64,000 nucleotides of DNA, taken from Amia ocellicauda (taxonomy: Eukaryota; Chordata; Actinopteri; Amiiformes; Amiidae). How positions within the stretch are numbered: position 1 is the stretch's first letter; the number at the start of each line of letters is the position of its first letter. The position numbers were made by a program, and so were the translations under genes. Shown here in pieces: positions 1-13,100 of this stretch. Location of the stretch: the NCBI RefSeq assembly GCF_036373705.1, contig NC_089851.1, forward strand, positions 2,697,920 to 2,761,919. The letters are read 5' to 3'. The notes under the pieces were generated by a model, which was not told the origin of the DNA, did no database searches, and saw nothing but the letters and a program-made list of their open reading frames with translations.

Positions 1-264
1 ATTACCTCCTCTCAGTGAGCAAAGCGCGAACTGAGAGAGACGCAGAGTTGACGTCGTAATACTGAGACCTCTTAAAGCAACAGTACAGGTATTAACACTT
101 CAGTTTGAATATACTCTAAACCGTACAAAACATGTTATGAACTTAATAAAACACATATTATTCAATATTTATCAGGATTTGGTGAAGTTTCAACAACAAA
201 AAAATAATAATTTCAACCTGGTTACACCAGATCTCAGTGTATAACCTGTAGCAATTAACTTAAA

Positions 265-500
265 CTAAATGAAATCCATCCATCCATCTTCGAAACCGCT
301 TATCCTGGTGAGGGTCACGGGGCAGCCGGAGCCGATCCCGGCAGGCATAGGGCACAAGGCCAGAATACACCCAGGACGGGACACCCGTCCATCGCAGAGC
401 AACAGACAGACACAGACGCACACACAGGGCAATTTAGCATGACCAATCAACCTAACCCGCATGTCTTTAGATGGTGGGAGGAAACCGGAGTGACTAAATT
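265..500 (-). repeat. Dispersed fish repeat (LINE/SINE-tail type), copy 1
   Basis: On the minus strand it contains GGTTTCCTCCCACCATCTAA, then a CATGCTAAATTGCCCTGTGTG-like stretch, and ends in GGATGGATGGATG. This composition is typical of an abundant fish dispersed repeat. The short frame reading through it is not a gene. Confidence 0.6.
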
Positions 501-3347
501 AAATAATTAACTTAATTAAAAGTACATTTTATTCAGTGACACATGGAATAAGTACAGGTTATTCACTGAGATCTGGCTGAGCTCTTGGGTGTTGTTACCT
601 GAGGTGTACACACACAAACCTTTTCAAATCTTGGTTTAATTCATACTGTCTGTGAAACGTACTAACACCCTTCCTGTTTCAGTCCGTAGCACCCTTGAGA
701 TCTTGCCCATAACTGTTGGCGATTCGACGGCACGTAGGCCTGCGATAAATGAAAATCAAAACAATATCACAAATTCCTAACGCGTTAATCGATGCTGGTT
801 TGCTATTCTGGTTTTCCTTTTATTTTGGAGTCAAGTACATCTGCTTAGACATAGGTACAACATATTAGTACAAATGTAATGTTAGACCATTTTACGTTAC
901 TCACCCTACTATGCGATTTTTCATGTTTGTCTTTTGTTTTTTAGACATGGCTCTGTCGTCTCGGTCTCTTGTATGTCAGGGGTGGCAACCCTACTCATGG
1001 TGTGGCCTAAATGTATGCATTCTTCACAAAAACTGTTCATGTCAGACTCACCACAGTTGAACTCTTGTTCCAAGATGAGGTTCTTATGCATACAGATGTC
1101 AAGCAGGCAAACAAAATCCGACTTTAATCTTCAAGCAGCCAGATCTTACACTAGATAGGCAGAACTGTTCAAAATATTATTCTAATTTATAATGTGCATG
1201 GCTTTTTTCACTGGTAAACTAAAATTAAATTACGCTGTTAGCAAAAAATAAAGAGAATAATAAAGGTGGGTGTGAATAAATAAATACATCTGGTTAAGCA
1301 TATTACTTGCATTATCCTCCTCTTAACTATTTTCTCACAGTCCACTCTTATTTACAGTCAAAGTTCAATCACATCAGGGCATCTGCAATTGAAGTGAGCT
1401 CGGAGCTTTGTGATCACTGCTGGTAAAAGCGAGGCAGGTCAGAGAAGGTGTAATATCTTTATTTGTATTTAATGCGTGACCTTTGCAAATGCTTATGTTC
1501 ACTATCTGATATAGGCATCATCCCAGTATTCTGGGACCTAATGATAACAATCAACCACCCTACCAGAAATGATGACTTTTGGGAAACCACTAAGAAAGTT
1601 TAATCCTATATGGGTCAGTACACTAAAGTAGAAAGTAGAATCAACTGTTTTTTTGTTTCTGCATTGTATTCTAGTTCAGGCATCTAACAACTGAATAACA
1701 TAAAGACTCATACATTAAAAATAATTTTGTAATTTGCACTTCTATATTTTACCTACAGAGTGATTCTTTATTCATCAAACCATTTCACTGGTTTATATTT
1801 TTCTTAACACTGCAGTCTGGGGACCAAAATATCAGAAGACTATGTGAAGGTAGGCAGAAGGTTATGTGAACAAAGAAAATACTCACTCCTGGGCTTTTCA
1901 AAATCCATGTGTAGCATGCTAGGATTTGTAACACTGTTCACTGGATTTGGACCCTTGTTAATTGAAGATAGAGACAATTCAAAAATGTACCTTGATGTTT
2001 TGCAGAATTACTATGTTGTCATGGGTGACTGTGTTGATATTGCTGAAACTGAGCAAGAGGAGAAACTTACAAGCTGTGCTGCAGAATTTCACTGTTCTAC
2101 CTTGACAGGTCATTTCACAGAGAGGAGGACGGGTTGAACACGTTTCACACCTAGGGCCGTATTTCTCATATGTACTGGTACTGCTAGTAAAATATTGTGA
2201 TTATTTTCATTTTATGAGTAACAGAAATGGATTTAAGAAACAAAACAATTATTTCATTTATTTTGTATACTTAAACTGTTCAGAATCATTTCTATGAACA
2301 CTGCAAGGTGCATTTTGCATCATACCAGGAGTACAGTTTAAAATAAGTACAGTGATTCAGTATATGATCTATTTTACTATGGCTTGCAATAGGATGCCTA
2401 GACTACAAATAATTGTATATAGGGTTCTGTAGGACCAAAGTCAATTAAGTAATTGATTATACACACAAACAAAATGTTAATTCAACATCGATGTATTTTC
2501 CAATGTATAAAAAATATTAAACACAAAAACAGGAGTCATTTTAAATGTAATTTATGCCGATAACAATAAACATATTCAACGTTCAACATTTAAATTATCA
2601 TTCTGAAATCCCTTCAAAATCCTTCATAATGACACAAACATAATATTGCACTCAAAATTGGGACTGAACAAAATTCTACCTGCTTAAAAAAAAATTGTAG
2701 ATCTTAGGATACAGAATTAAAAATAAAAAGATGAGTAGCTAGTTTCACAGACCCAGCATTAATCCTGGACTACTCAGTGTTGGTTTAGACATCCAAGACT
2801 AGTGTCCAGACTAAGAAACCAGCTGAAAGTGCCAACTGTCAGCAAATTCCTAATGTAGCATCCTTAAACTTGGCTCAAGTTGTCCTATATGTACAACTCT
2901 GTCGTCTCTTCATAGCAAATCATATTATCATAATTAGATTTCCTCAATTACAATCTTATTTCTACATACAATTACCCATGTGTGTTTTTACTGGATCAGT
3001 CTTCCCCCATGCCTTGAAGACCAATGGAGAGAAATCTGACACGACTGAAAAGCTAGGCAACATTTCTTCATGGGATTAACTGGAACAATAGACCAAAAAC
3101 AGAGCAACATTCCTGAACCCAAAACAAATCGATATGAAAAAGTATATTCTCATTATTACATGTTTGTTTGTCTCAATAACCTTTACATTATAATAAAAAC
3201 AAAAACAACCAAACAGCATGGTACCAGATTGTTGTTCCTGGGATTTCCCTGTGCAAGCTAATGTGCTCAGTCAAACTCAGTTCATGGGTTTATAATGTTG
3301 CTCATGCTTTTTTGGGCTCTGGTTTCTTCAGAAAGTCACACAAAACT
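501..3347. other. AT-rich intergenic DNA
   Basis: No gene found. The longest frame (1844-2137, plus) is 97 codons with no recognisable domain and no splice context. The minus-strand TRIM 3' UTR presumably extends into this stretch from 3347 downward. Confidence 0.4.
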
Positions 3348-6300
3348 TCACCGGCTATTCAGACTGCGGTCACAGGAACTGTCCGACTCCACCTGGTCAG
3401 GTGATGCTGCCCAGAAGACCAGGGGAGACTGGTTGTCTTGTGGCATGAGGGTGCAGAGCGTCAGGGGCCAGTTAGTGTCCTTCTCCTGGCTGAGGCTGAA
3501 GGCAGGGCTCAGGGGTTTGGCAAATGTCAGCTTGAAGCAGTGTAGTGAGTGCCCACTGTCCACACTGTAGAAGGTCAGGAGCCCCTTGTCGCAGTCCAAG
3601 AAGACACCCAGGCGCGCGCACCTCTCCCGCACCAGGATACCCTCTCCATTGTGCAGCGCCTGGATCTCCCCATCACTCTGCTGCAGCACCCAGGACCTCC
3701 TGTCTAGGCCCAGCGCAGCGTCACGGCCTTGGCGTGCCCTGCCGCTGTACACCACGCCCACGCTCCAGCTCTCCCTGCCTCCCACCTCAACCTCCCAGTA
3801 GTGCTTGCCAAAGGAGAAGGATTGGGAGGCCAGGACAGCAGGTGTGCTGTCAAACCGGTCCCGCGTTGCTGGGACTCTCAGGGGGATGCTGGCGTAGCGG
3901 AGCTTCCTCCGGTCTTCCGAGACCTTCAGGTTCTTGTGAGCAGTTGCACTGTCGAACGTGAGGTTCTCAGCATCTAGAGAAGCAGACAGGTTTGGTAAGT
4001 TACGGATATGTTCCATGACCTACATTTCAAAGCCACCCCTTCCCACGTTTGTCCACTGCTGGGTCACTGCTCTAATGGGGGACTTTGCTATGGTCCCACC
4101 TCCCCTTCCCTCCCGCAATCTACTCCCCATCGATGCAGGATCTTCTAGTACTACCAATTCATTGCAAAGTTCCCGAGGAGGTGTTCTAAAGCAAAATAAT
4201 CAAAGGAATCACCACCCTTTCATTCTAGTTCCCACATCAGGATTAACAGACACTTAAAGCTTAAAGGTTTATTTGTTACACCTTTGTAAATAAATATCCC
4301 AAATAATCTAAAATATATTAAATATAGTGCAGTGCTGCTGAATTATCCAGAAAATACGTAGTAGCTGAGAATAAGCAGCTCTTGTGTTATAAGGGCAAAC
4401 TGAATTAGCAGGCCAATTTCCTGGTCACCTTAACGTCTCTTTAAACGCTCAGACCCATCCTAAAGCTGGCTACAGTTGCTACAGAAGAAAAGGCAGAGAT
4501 GAATGACTGGAGGAACTAGATCCCCAAATAAAGAGTTATACAGAAACTCACACTCCCAAGGTCGGGGCAGAAACTCCTTGTTCTTTCGCACAATCAGATC
4601 CACCGACTCCTCCAGCACTCGTAGCCGTCTGTTGTCAAAGCGCATCTCCTGCCCCAGCTGTCCAGTGAAGGACTCCAACGATTCGAAACTGCAGAGCAAG
4701 CAAACCAAGGGGACATTCATAAGAGCGAGTAGAAGATTGCAATGGCAATTTTGTTTTTATTTGTGGGTATTTAACACAAAAAATATGATAGAGGGTTTAC
4801 CTTAATCTGAGGGCACAGATGTCCTGCAAAATAAAACAAACAGTTGGTCAAGAAACAGAAAAGGTGGTATTCCTTTAAAGATAATTTAAAAAAGAATACA
4901 TTTAGTGCAGTGGCAGCTGAGAGTAGCTCACCATCAGTTCCGTGGGGTCGTAGCAGTTGCTGCTTTTCTCCACCACCTGCCTCAGCAGCTCCATACTCTC
5001 CACAGTGCTCTTGAAGACCAGGCTCTCCTCCACCTGCTTGTGCAACTGCTGCAGCATGGCCTGGCGCTGGGCTGCTATCAGCCGAAAGGTCTGCTGCTCA
5101 TTCTGCTTAATCAGCTCCTTCAGCTCCAGGTACTTCCTGCCTACTGACTCCCGCGTCCTTGCCACCATCGCCTGTTCAACAGAGCACAGCCGGACGTCAA
5201 GTCACAACACCCATATGACACATCCATTACTTCCTGGCAGCAGGGGGGCCCAGAAAAGAAAGTGCAAGCACTGGCTGGGTTTGTGTTTGGAAGGTGGGCC
5301 AAAGTTTGCAAATTTAGCCCAGACCAAGATCTCCAAGGCTGTCCGAAGACTTTAAAACAGCTGGAAAGATCTGGGTGTCCGACAGCAGGAGCGTTCTCAA
5401 GCATGACGATATTTAGTATTTATCCAAGACCAAATCAAAGCCTTCCCTCACATTGCAAATTCCTAGCCTGCATGCCATCACTGAGTTTATTTTACGGTCA
5501 TAGATCACTATCTACTGATAATGGATAAGAACACAGTGTGGGTTTGATCTTGATTTGTGGTTTGCAGACAGCAGGGCAAAGTTTTGACTTGGGTCAAAGT
5601 ACGCTGCGGCTCTCCTACCTCCAGATCATTCTCTGCCTTGGCCACATGCTGCCTGATGCCATCCAGCTTCTTCAGGCTGAATTTCAGCATCTTGGCTTTC
5701 TTCCTCATCTCCACCTGGAAGCAGAGCAAAAAACATCAGTGTCATTACGGTCTTCCTTGCCAACACAGTCAGGTTCTTTGTGGTTACAGCTTTAAGCCAG
5801 TCACACAACACGGTACACACACAACACGCCTCTTGGTCAGGCGTACCTTTTCTGGGCAAAGAGTTGTGTCTCTTTCACATCAAGGTCAGAATTGAAAGGT
5901 AATTAATGTGCATTACACACCACCTTCACCTTCTATGTCACCATATACTGTAGTTGCCGTCCTCTCTAGTCACAGCAACAACCACACAGCTCCCCACATC
6001 CATCCAAAATGACTGACTCATTATTTATGTCTAAAGTAAATGTCATAAGGACGCTATTCCACGTGAGCCCATTCAAACTTACTCTCATTCTGGTAATTAC
6101 CCCTTCATAGATTCTTTCTGTAAACTCATCCCCATTTAGATTTTTGCCTCCCGTGTGTTTACGAGCATCCATGGTTACAGCAAACATTCACACAGAAGTA
6201 CCATCACAAATAAATGCCAAGTGGGGTCGCCTATTTTTCCTTCTGCACTTCGGTTCATAGATAGGCAAGCATTAAAACCAGGCTAACTTGAAAATTTGTC

Positions 6301-9300
6301 CGCAAATAAATATATAATTACACAAATAAATCATAACAATGGCTACCTGATATTGCATGCAAAATTTCTTAAATCATTGTTACAATTCTTTTTATGATGG
6401 TTTCAGCCTGCACAACTGTAGGCCTTGTCATTTAAAGCTAATTTTAGGCATGTAAACTGGAATAACCTGTCATTTTCCACAAAGCAGTCGTGAGATCGTA
6501 AATGTTGATTAGGGGAAAACAGAATTAGATATAGAAGCATGGAACTTATATCCTGTAATGGGACAGAGGTGGGGGGGAATTCTCCACAGTTTAGTAAGAT
6601 AAGCGATTTAAAGTCAATCATTAGTTAAATTAATGGTGCAGTTGAGTCGTTGGGAGTTGGAATGCAACAGAACCCAGCAGGACAGCGCGCCCACAAGACC
6701 CGGACTGAGCTGCTCGATCTAAAGGCTGGGACAACATCCTAATCTTTGAGGAAATAAGCCAGGGATGGATCTAACTCATTCAAGTGTTTTCCCCCAGGGC
6801 TGAAGGGTAACCACCAGGCGATTGTTCCACATTATTTTAACATGACAGAATTCACCAAAACACCTGATGAACTGGCGAGAATTCAAGACTTCCAAGTTCT
6901 TCATTAAAAGACTATTTCAGGGTGACCTTCAAAACCTTCTGGATAGGAGTTCTCTAGGACCAGGGTTGGACTCTCCTAGCCTGGGTGTTTTCAGTCTCTC
7001 TGTGCCTATTAGTTTACTCAACCAGTACAATTAAGAACAAGGCAAAATGCTTCAGAAACATTATTTTACGTAATGATTTTTAATTGTGTGTACAGAAAAA
7101 GTTAAAAGTCTTCCACATCTTGGCTCCGTATACTAAACCTGTCAAGTCCTTTAATGTGAAAACCACTTAAGATGTTAATTAGCGAGCTGTCACAAGAGCA
7201 GACAGAAGTTTACATTTTTTTCTGCATTCCATCGGCTCCTGTTTCACGGAGCAGATCAAGTTTCCCCCTACAGCACTGTTCTCTAGTGCATGTCTGACTG
7301 ATCAATTTATCAAATAACAACATCAACTAATTTCAACCAAACCCAATCTTTTCAGACCCTGCCAAGGTAATTCGGCACAACAGTACTGCAGTTCTAGCAA
7401 ACTCTCAGCACACCTGAGGGCCACTGTGGGTTTACAGTGTTTAACACTGAAGAAAAGCCTGTGTCGAGTCTCGGTTTAATTCCAGTTTCAGTGTTGTGAA
7501 TAACAACTGGTTCCTGCACATTGTTAAAACGTGTCAGAATGCACAAAATCCCTGCCTCCCCCCACCAACCCCATTTGAAATTATTTCATTTGCCAATTAA
7601 AGTATTTGCAAAAATATGATACAGACAAAGCTTTGCTACATTATGAATGGTATGCAAAGGCATGAATCTTTGCAAAAGGTTGTTGAACATTTGAATTTCC
7701 AAGCGATTGCATGTGAAGCTTCACAATAAACACATTTTGTGTATTTAATGTAATTGTATCAAATTGTCTGAATTGTGTATAACAACCAAATCAGCAGCCT
7801 AGTATTATTTAACTGGGAAACAGAAGTACAATGTCTAGTGCTGTGCTGTTTTCAACCCTGGTCAGAGGCAACGCTGTCCTGATGACTAAGATCTCCATTA
7901 CTTTTATTAAGTGAACTAATCATTTGCCTAATCAGAGCTTTATAATTATTTTAATAAAACAAGGAATGCATTGGTTAAACGATTACATAAACGAGTTAAA
8001 TGCAAATAAAAAATAAATAAGTAAATAAAATCAAAATCAAAACAGTCAAGGGACTTCGTAAAGTGTGTAAAGTGGCCCCTGCAGGTAAGAAGCAGTGGTG
8101 CACCTAGGCAGCCCAGCAGGACATAAAAAAGAAACATTACATGTGATTACATGTAACTGTTTGTTACTCATTTTGTTTATTAGAAAATGAATAAAGACCC
8201 CCCAGTGCATCTTTGAGGCGTAGAGGACACCAATTGGACTCTCTTTTAAATATTAGAAAGCAACCCTCGGAACTCTAACAACCCAATTTAAGACACAAAG
8301 TTGTGGCATGGGGGGACACCAGTTTGGGTGTCTATTCCCAGTTCCACAAATTGCTCTCTAGCATGAAACTACTGTAGGCTTAAAGGGGGCCGTTTCTACC
8401 ATCAATTGGACCTAAAATGATGATGGGGATTTTCATTTAAACATTATAATGGAAGACTTGGAACACTAACATCTATCATTAATACATCAAACAGGAGCAA
8501 TAGAGTCACAATGTGGATGTCTATTCCCAGTTCCAGAAACAATTCCCCAGCATGAAACTATTGTAGATGTGTACTACTATTACTTTTAAATATTCTGATT
8601 AGAATAACAAATTGTGGAAAATGTGTATAAATAATAATATGATTATTGTTATTTAAATATAATTATTATTTAAATAATGTATTCAAATAATTTCTATTCA
8701 AACAGAAGTTGCTGAAAGTCCAAGATTTGTTTTCAGTTTAGGACGTCTTTGTGAACCACTGATTTACCCAGTCCCTTAATTAAAATGTTTTGATGTATTT
8801 GATAGAATAGGACTCAAATGTTGATGTCTACCTCGTCTGTAAAACACAGTACAACTGAGTACCACTGAAAACATACCGGATACATATTATTCGATAGCCT
8901 CCTTTCATTGCAAAATCCAAATCGATTATTCCTCCAGAATGGTTCCTATAATCGGATTGTTTTCAAAACTCGACTTCGTCTATATGTATTTCAGTTGTGT
9001 ATTGTAGTTCGTGATAGCTATTGCAAGAAACTGCAAGTCAGCAGTCTAATATAAAAAATAGCCTAAATCAAGACACACGTTTCTCTAAGATTGTCTCGTT
9101 GTAAATACGTTTCAGTTGTCCTCTTGTTCTTTTATTCCACAATTCGGTCTAAAGCAAACCTTATGAAAATGCCCTTCAGAACACAAATGCTTCAGAAGCT
9201 CACCACAGTACATTGGAACAGAGTACGTTTTTATTCTTTTAATGTATTTACACTTTTGATAACGAAACACGAAAGCGTGCAGCTACACCATGTGTGAAAT

Positions 9301-9867
9301 GTTTTTAAAGTAATAGCCAGTGCTCCCAGCATTGTTACAGCAAGTCCACTAATGTTTTTCACAAATGTATTGTTCATTAATTGAAGCCATTCTAATTGGA
9401 CTCAACATTAGTCCGCTTTGGGTTTTTAGGTCAATACACAGACCACCGGCTACTTCTCACCAGCTGTCCAGACTAACGGCCCGTCATCAGCTGGAAACTA
9501 CGATTCTGCGCTTTTGGAAAATGTCCGTTTTTCTCAATCATTTAAAATCAATCAATGTTTAATTCTGCATGGCGCCCTTCGCAGGGTAGCCACTGAGCCA
9601 CTTCACAGATTGATAAACACACAACACAGTGAACCAAGTCAGCATGAGCAGTTCCGGACCCAGGACACAGTGAAGGCAGCCTGGGCAGGAGCATGATGCC
9701 AGCACACTCACCTTCTGCTCCCTGCACGCGTCTCTGAAGCAGGAGAGGGCATGGCCGCGGTGCCCCTCGCCCGCCAGGCAGCCCGGGCACACGCACAGCT
9801 GGCACTGCGCGCAGTACAGCACCAGGGTCCTGCCATGCCCCGAGCACAGGGACCGGGGCTCGCTCAT
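3348..9867 (-). CDS. RING-less TRIM-like protein (B-box, coiled coil, PRY/SPRY), copy 1
   Basis: Six coding exons on the minus strand: 9867-9712, 5714-5619, 5171-4932, 4823-4801, 4688-4552 and 3973-3348 (156, 96, 240, 23, 137 and 626 bases). All junctions are GT-AG and phases agree, giving 425 residues. Residues 8-39 form a B-box-2-like zinc site with ligands C8, H11, C19, C22, C27, C30, H36 and H39. Residues 53 to about 215 are helical and rich in K, E, Q and L, as expected for a TRIM coiled coil. The last exon is a PRY/SPRY (B30.2) domain with FGKHYWEVEV, SWSVGVV and LGVFLDCDKGLLTFYSVD. The 96/23-base exons are the classical TRIM layout. No RING domain was found upstream. An acceptor just before the ATG (exon start 9888) implies a non-coding first exon, so an unseen upstream coding exon remains possible. 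PRY/SPRY domains in fish TRIMs usually recognise ligands in innate immunity; the ligand here is unknown. Confidence 0.88.
8210..8580. repeat. Diverged tandem duplication, unit about 187 bases
   Basis: CTATTCCCAGTTCCA and AGCATGAAACTA-TGTAG occur near 8333-8380 and again near 8521-8565, with similar spacing. The sequence before them (ATTGGA, TTTAAA, GGAAC-CTAACA) also recurs at the same offset. Family unknown. Confidence 0.5.
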
Positions 9868-10703
9868 AGCAGGGGGAGACGCGGGACCCTACACAGGGTA
9901 AAGAAAGAAAGCGAATCTGATGCCACCCCTTGGTCTTATTGCAACGATACCTGGTGCTTTAACCGTCACAGCAGAATAATTGCGCCTCGTCCTCCACACG
10001 CAGCGGCTCAGTTACTTGTCCACGGCTGATCGTTCAAGCTGAACTTATACTGGTTTTCACCCTCATGCTGGGCTGACAGGGACACGCCTCCGCCCACAGG
10101 AAGACAGCACCCGAATGGGCTTCATTTCCATAACACGCCAGATGTCTGAAGGCTAAGAGCACTTTCCGTAATGATATGATATAATGATAGCAAGCCTGGC
10201 GCATCCTGTAGGTATTGTAGCTTAACTGCCTGGGTCTCTGCTGACACCTGACTCAGATCCCCACACCATGTGAACTCACAGAAACAACACTGCAGTGGTT
10301 ATTGAATGTGATGGTTAGTAGGATGCAGTGTGCTAAAGATCCTTTCTTGTGCGTACTGTATATTGTATTTTGTACTGCTTGTATTCTACTGCACTTTGTA
10401 ATGTCACCCTGGTCACCCTAAGTCACGCATGTCTACGTGCACGCAGACCCTATCACACACACCTGGTCCTGGATTGTCCTGTATCGGGGACTTGATAAGC
10501 AAGAGACAAGGAGTACAAGTTTTGCAACACTGGGAGAACTGTTTAATCAGTTTAATTCAATGTAGTGTTCTATTATTGACCATTACAATACATTATTGTT
10601 CTATAGTGGACACAATTAAAGTATTAACATTCTGAAAACCATGTTCAAAGTGAAAATAGTCTCTTTAAATTAAACACACTATTCAAGATTGAATACATTG
10701 TAT

Positions 10704-10748
10704 ATTATTATTATTATTATTATTAGTAGTAGTAGTAGTAGTAGCAGC

Positions 10749-10801
<53 letters not shown>
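10704..10801. repeat. Compound ATT/AGT microsatellite
   Basis: About 7 ATT units pass into about 25 AGT units with one GCAGC interruption. The poly-Ser and poly-Leu reading frames here are artefacts of the repeat. Confidence 0.95.
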
Positions 10802-12679
10802 AATGCCAATTGTCCAAAATAATAAAAATACAGATTCAATGTTCTGCCAGGGGAACAGAGGAAACATTTTTAGGGGGAATTCTTCTTCGAGACCATTTCT
10901 TGTTCAAGATGCGCACATACAGGATACGGAAGACTTTTTTTTAAGTTTTAAAAGCTAAAAACACCTCTACCATTCATAACCACAGAAGCATAACAAAACA
11001 GTATCATGCAGGTATCTATGTTTTGAAACTGCGGCACATAAAAGGGATTGTTCCTGTAATGATCTTTATAAAGAAGGTGTGGATAGAACTGGTCATACTT
11101 TGTGTTCATCTTAAAGCTTAGAGTAAAGTCTTGTTTAGTCACAGGACACACCATGACCGATGTCACAAGCATTCCCAGCAGCCCAAAACTTACTGGTGGA
11201 GGGCAATATTTACAGCGGTGATTCGATCCTAGTCTTGGAGACTTAAATTTTAATAAAGCACTTTGAATTTAGTTTTAGTAGTTTTTAAGACTCCTTCCAT
11301 CTTCATCCACTGCATTAGAATCAGGGGTTAAACCGTCCGATAATGACCACAACGATCACTAATGAATGACTTGATTAACTGTTGATCACATGTTGCAGCC
11401 CAATCCTCCAGCCCAAGACAATAACCTGACCCATTCGATCTGCCTTGAGATTAACACCAGAACCCAGAGCGAGAGCATGAGGTATCCCTGTGTTATTCCT
11501 GTGGTATTCATACATCAGATCATTAGGAACTGATTGTGGCCAGTATTGTTAAGTGTGTCTGACTAAAGGAAGGTGTTTGCATCGGTCCAGTTGAGCTAAT
11601 ATCCCCCCACTGTTTCAACAAACGCCAATAAGGGTGAGTCACTATTTGGTATCTGTGTGTGTTTTACAAATTGTTTCAAAATCATGTTGTGTTTAAACTG
11701 CTGTGGGAGTGATCACAATCACACAGCAGACATCCACAGCATTTGTGCATTTGTGTTTTTAAGGCTTTAAGCATTTGGTCATTAAAAGGTGGCTTTACCT
11801 CCACCTCTTGTCAGGTCCCCATTGTGCAGCGGAGACACATTGCTATTTTCCATTACCTTATGGGTTGGACTTACTTCTACAACAAGAAGGTATGACCTAG
11901 TGAAATAGCTTAATGTAAGAGTTTCCTCTAGCCTTCAGTGATGAGAAACTCAGGGGGAATGAAGACCAGTGGTCCGGCACCAGTGTTCTCCCAAGGGGAG
12001 TAGTCGCAGGACCCCATGATCATCCCCTCTTCCAAATGTATGTGGGTTCCAGGTGTGCGAGCTTGTTACTGTGATGCCACCCCTCTCTGAGATGGTAGAG
12101 CGTTCAGACCTCCTGGGCTGGGGCACCAGTCTGTGGGCGCAGCGTGTTTGTCGCTCTGCGGGTCAGGCTGTGTGGAGCAGGGCGCTCAGAGGTGCGCAAT
12201 CTGAGCAGCCAGGGGGTGGCTCTGATCGCACACACTATGAGATGAGTAATACTGACGGCACATGTCTCAATCCAAACCAAAGGCTCATGTGAAAGTTGCC
12301 TATAGTCATAGCCCTTATTAAATCTGGGAGACGTGGCTATTTTAAAAGAAGTAAACGTGACAGAGACAATACAGGAGACCTACTTTCTTTCCAGTTTGTA
12401 CAGTGGCAAAGTGCCAAGGTGATGGGAAGTAAATTAACTTCAGCTTAAATCACAAGAATGAAACCCATCAATTAACTAGGGTAATTAAACAATGCACTAT
12501 CTTAGTCAATGTGAATGAAACTGTGGTCCACATGATCAAGACCATAACCTAAACAAGCAGAACAGGAATTGTTTAATACGAGTCACATGAGTTCAGCTCA
12601 TGCTGGGGTGAAATGCTTACTGAACATTAATGCTTACTGACTGTATTTTACCAACAAGCAGAAGAAGACAGAGAGATAT

Positions 12680-13100
12680 ATATGTTGATATCAAAAATTG
12701 TATTCTTGATATCAAAAATGCATAATTAACATCCGGTTAAGGATTAAATGTCACAACGGCATGCAATGAATTGCTGATATCAGCAATTCTATTTTTGATA
12801 TCAGTAATTGTGGATTAAATGTCACAACGGACGGCCATACGCACATTTAAGTTCCAAAACTCGTATGACAGAAGTGCATTTTCTATGTATTGCTCGAAAA
12901 TAAGAACTGGATGACAATTAGTATGCATCTGTGATATCAAAGATACAATTTCTGACATCAAAATTACAGTGGCTGGTATGAAGAATAAAATTGTTGATAT
13001 TAACAGCAGCTCATTCTTGATATCAACAATTGTATTTTTGATATCAGAAATTGTATTTTGATATCAGTAATTATGGATTAAATGTCACAGTGTGCCATTT
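12680..13100. repeat. GATATC-palindrome repeat cluster
   Basis: Eight exact GATATC sites and two one-base variants occur in about 380 bases, mostly as TTGATATCA followed by A/T-rich AATTGTATTTT spacers. GGATTAAATGTCACA recurs three times. It appears to be a dispersed palindromic repeat; a weaker piece lies at about 24226-24262. Confidence 0.7.

Noticed and set aside
10679-10958. Poly-Leu and poly-Ser frames
   Set aside because: Created by the ATT/AGT microsatellite.
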